From Nitrospinales bacterium (GTDB lineage Bacteria; Nitrospinota_A; UBA7883; JACRGQ01), in the NCBI GenBank assembly GCA_023248615.1, contig JAHFEI010000169.1, forward strand, positions 1 through 5,090: DNA of 5,090 nt, written 5' to 3'. Position numbers and translations under genes: made by a program. The notes below the pieces were generated by a model, which did not search any database, was not told the DNA's origin, and worked only from the letters and a program-made list of their open reading frames with translations. Within the stretch, counting starts at the first letter, position 1, and each line of letters opens with the position of its first letter. Below are positions 4,971-5,090 of the stretch, in pieces.

Positions 4971-5047
4971 CGGGACGTGGCTCAGCCTGGTAGAGCACTC
5001 GCTTCGGGAGCGAGGGGTCGGTGGTTCGAATCCACTCGTCCCGACCA
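4971..5047 (+). tRNA. tRNA-Pro, anticodon CGG, CCA encoded
   Basis: The 77 bases fold as a standard cloverleaf. The acceptor CGGGACG (4971-4977) pairs fully with CGTCCCG (5037-5043). The D stem is GCTC/GAGC (4980-4983 with 4993-4996). The anticodon stem is CTCGC/GCGAG around the loop TTCGGGA, giving anticodon CGG at 5005-5007, followed by G37. The variable region is GGGTC. The T stem is GGTGG/CCACT with loop TTCGAAT. The discriminator is A73 and CCA is encoded at 5045-5047. The first pair C1:G72 is a feature of bacterial proline tRNAs. This isoacceptor reads CCG codons, and another tRNA-Pro with TGG should exist elsewhere. The tRNA is on its own here and is followed directly by a terminator that shares its 3' end. 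Confidence 0.97.
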
Positions 5048-5070
5048 CTTTTCATTTGGTCGGTTTTTTT
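5041..5070 (+). terminator. intrinsic terminator overlapping the tRNA-Pro 3' end
   Basis: CCGACCA (5041-5047) and TGGTCGG (5057-5063) are exact seven-base inverted copies with a nine-base loop, followed by seven T (5064-5070). This is a textbook Rho-independent terminator. The left arm is the last seven bases of the mature tRNA: three acceptor-stem bases, the discriminator and CCA. The terminator hairpin and the tRNA acceptor stem are therefore mutually exclusive in the nascent transcript. Confidence 0.85.
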
Positions 5071-5090
5071 ATTTTCAGTGCTTGCTTCTA

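Noticed and set aside
4860..5048. Minus-strand 62-codon frame beginning MVGTSGFEPPTPRSRS
   Set aside because: It is the antisense reading of the tRNA-Pro gene. This kind of peptide is a well-known false annotation over tRNA genes.
1..5090. CRISPR array, insertion sequence or prophage
   Set aside because: No regularly spaced repeats, transposase or integrase sequence, or flanking direct repeats are visible in the window.

Overview
The window looks like chromosomal housekeeping DNA from a bacterium of roughly balanced base composition. It carries a one-piece tmRNA, tRNA-Pro(CGG) with an encoded CCA, Shine-Dalgarno-led genes and the DUF503-rbfA-truB cluster. I cannot name the phylum with confidence. 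The TruB motif variant and the REP-like repeat suggest a Gram-negative lineage such as a deltaproteobacterial, Nitrospirota or Nitrospinota relative, but this is only an impression.

Layout. Positions 1-113 hold a short REP-like palindromic repeat. ssrA (tmRNA) lies on the minus strand at 114-467 with a good -10 box just outside it. A divergent intergenic stretch separates it from a plus-strand series: a DUF302 protein (553-948), a HIT-family nucleotide hydrolase/transferase (999-1343), rsmB (1422-2751), a 234-nt intergenic stretch rich in inverted repeats, then a tight cluster of DUF503 (2986-3312), rbfA (3299-3679) and truB (3694-4593). After 377 nt without a recognisable gene come tRNA-Pro(CGG) (4971-5047) and an intrinsic terminator that reuses the tRNA 3' end.

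Most genes act in translation: ribosome rescue (tmRNA), 16S rRNA methylation (RsmB), 30S maturation (RbfA), tRNA pseudouridine 55 (TruB) and a proline tRNA. DUF302 and HIT are general small proteins whose substrates cannot be read from the sequence.

The most notable observation is that rsmB is split into two frames. Its first 45 codons end at a UAA, and the remaining 397 codons continue in the +1 frame. The junction reads AGG GGG TTC CTT TAA G, which is almost the programmed +1 frameshift site of prfB (release factor 2): AGGGGG, three bases, CUU, stop. Either this is a previously unrecognised RF2-type recoding site in an rRNA methyltransferase gene, or a one-base indel (mutation or sequencing error) fell at a very suggestive place. 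A second oddity is that the tmRNA acceptor stem has G3:C70 where the alanine identity pair G3:U70 is expected.
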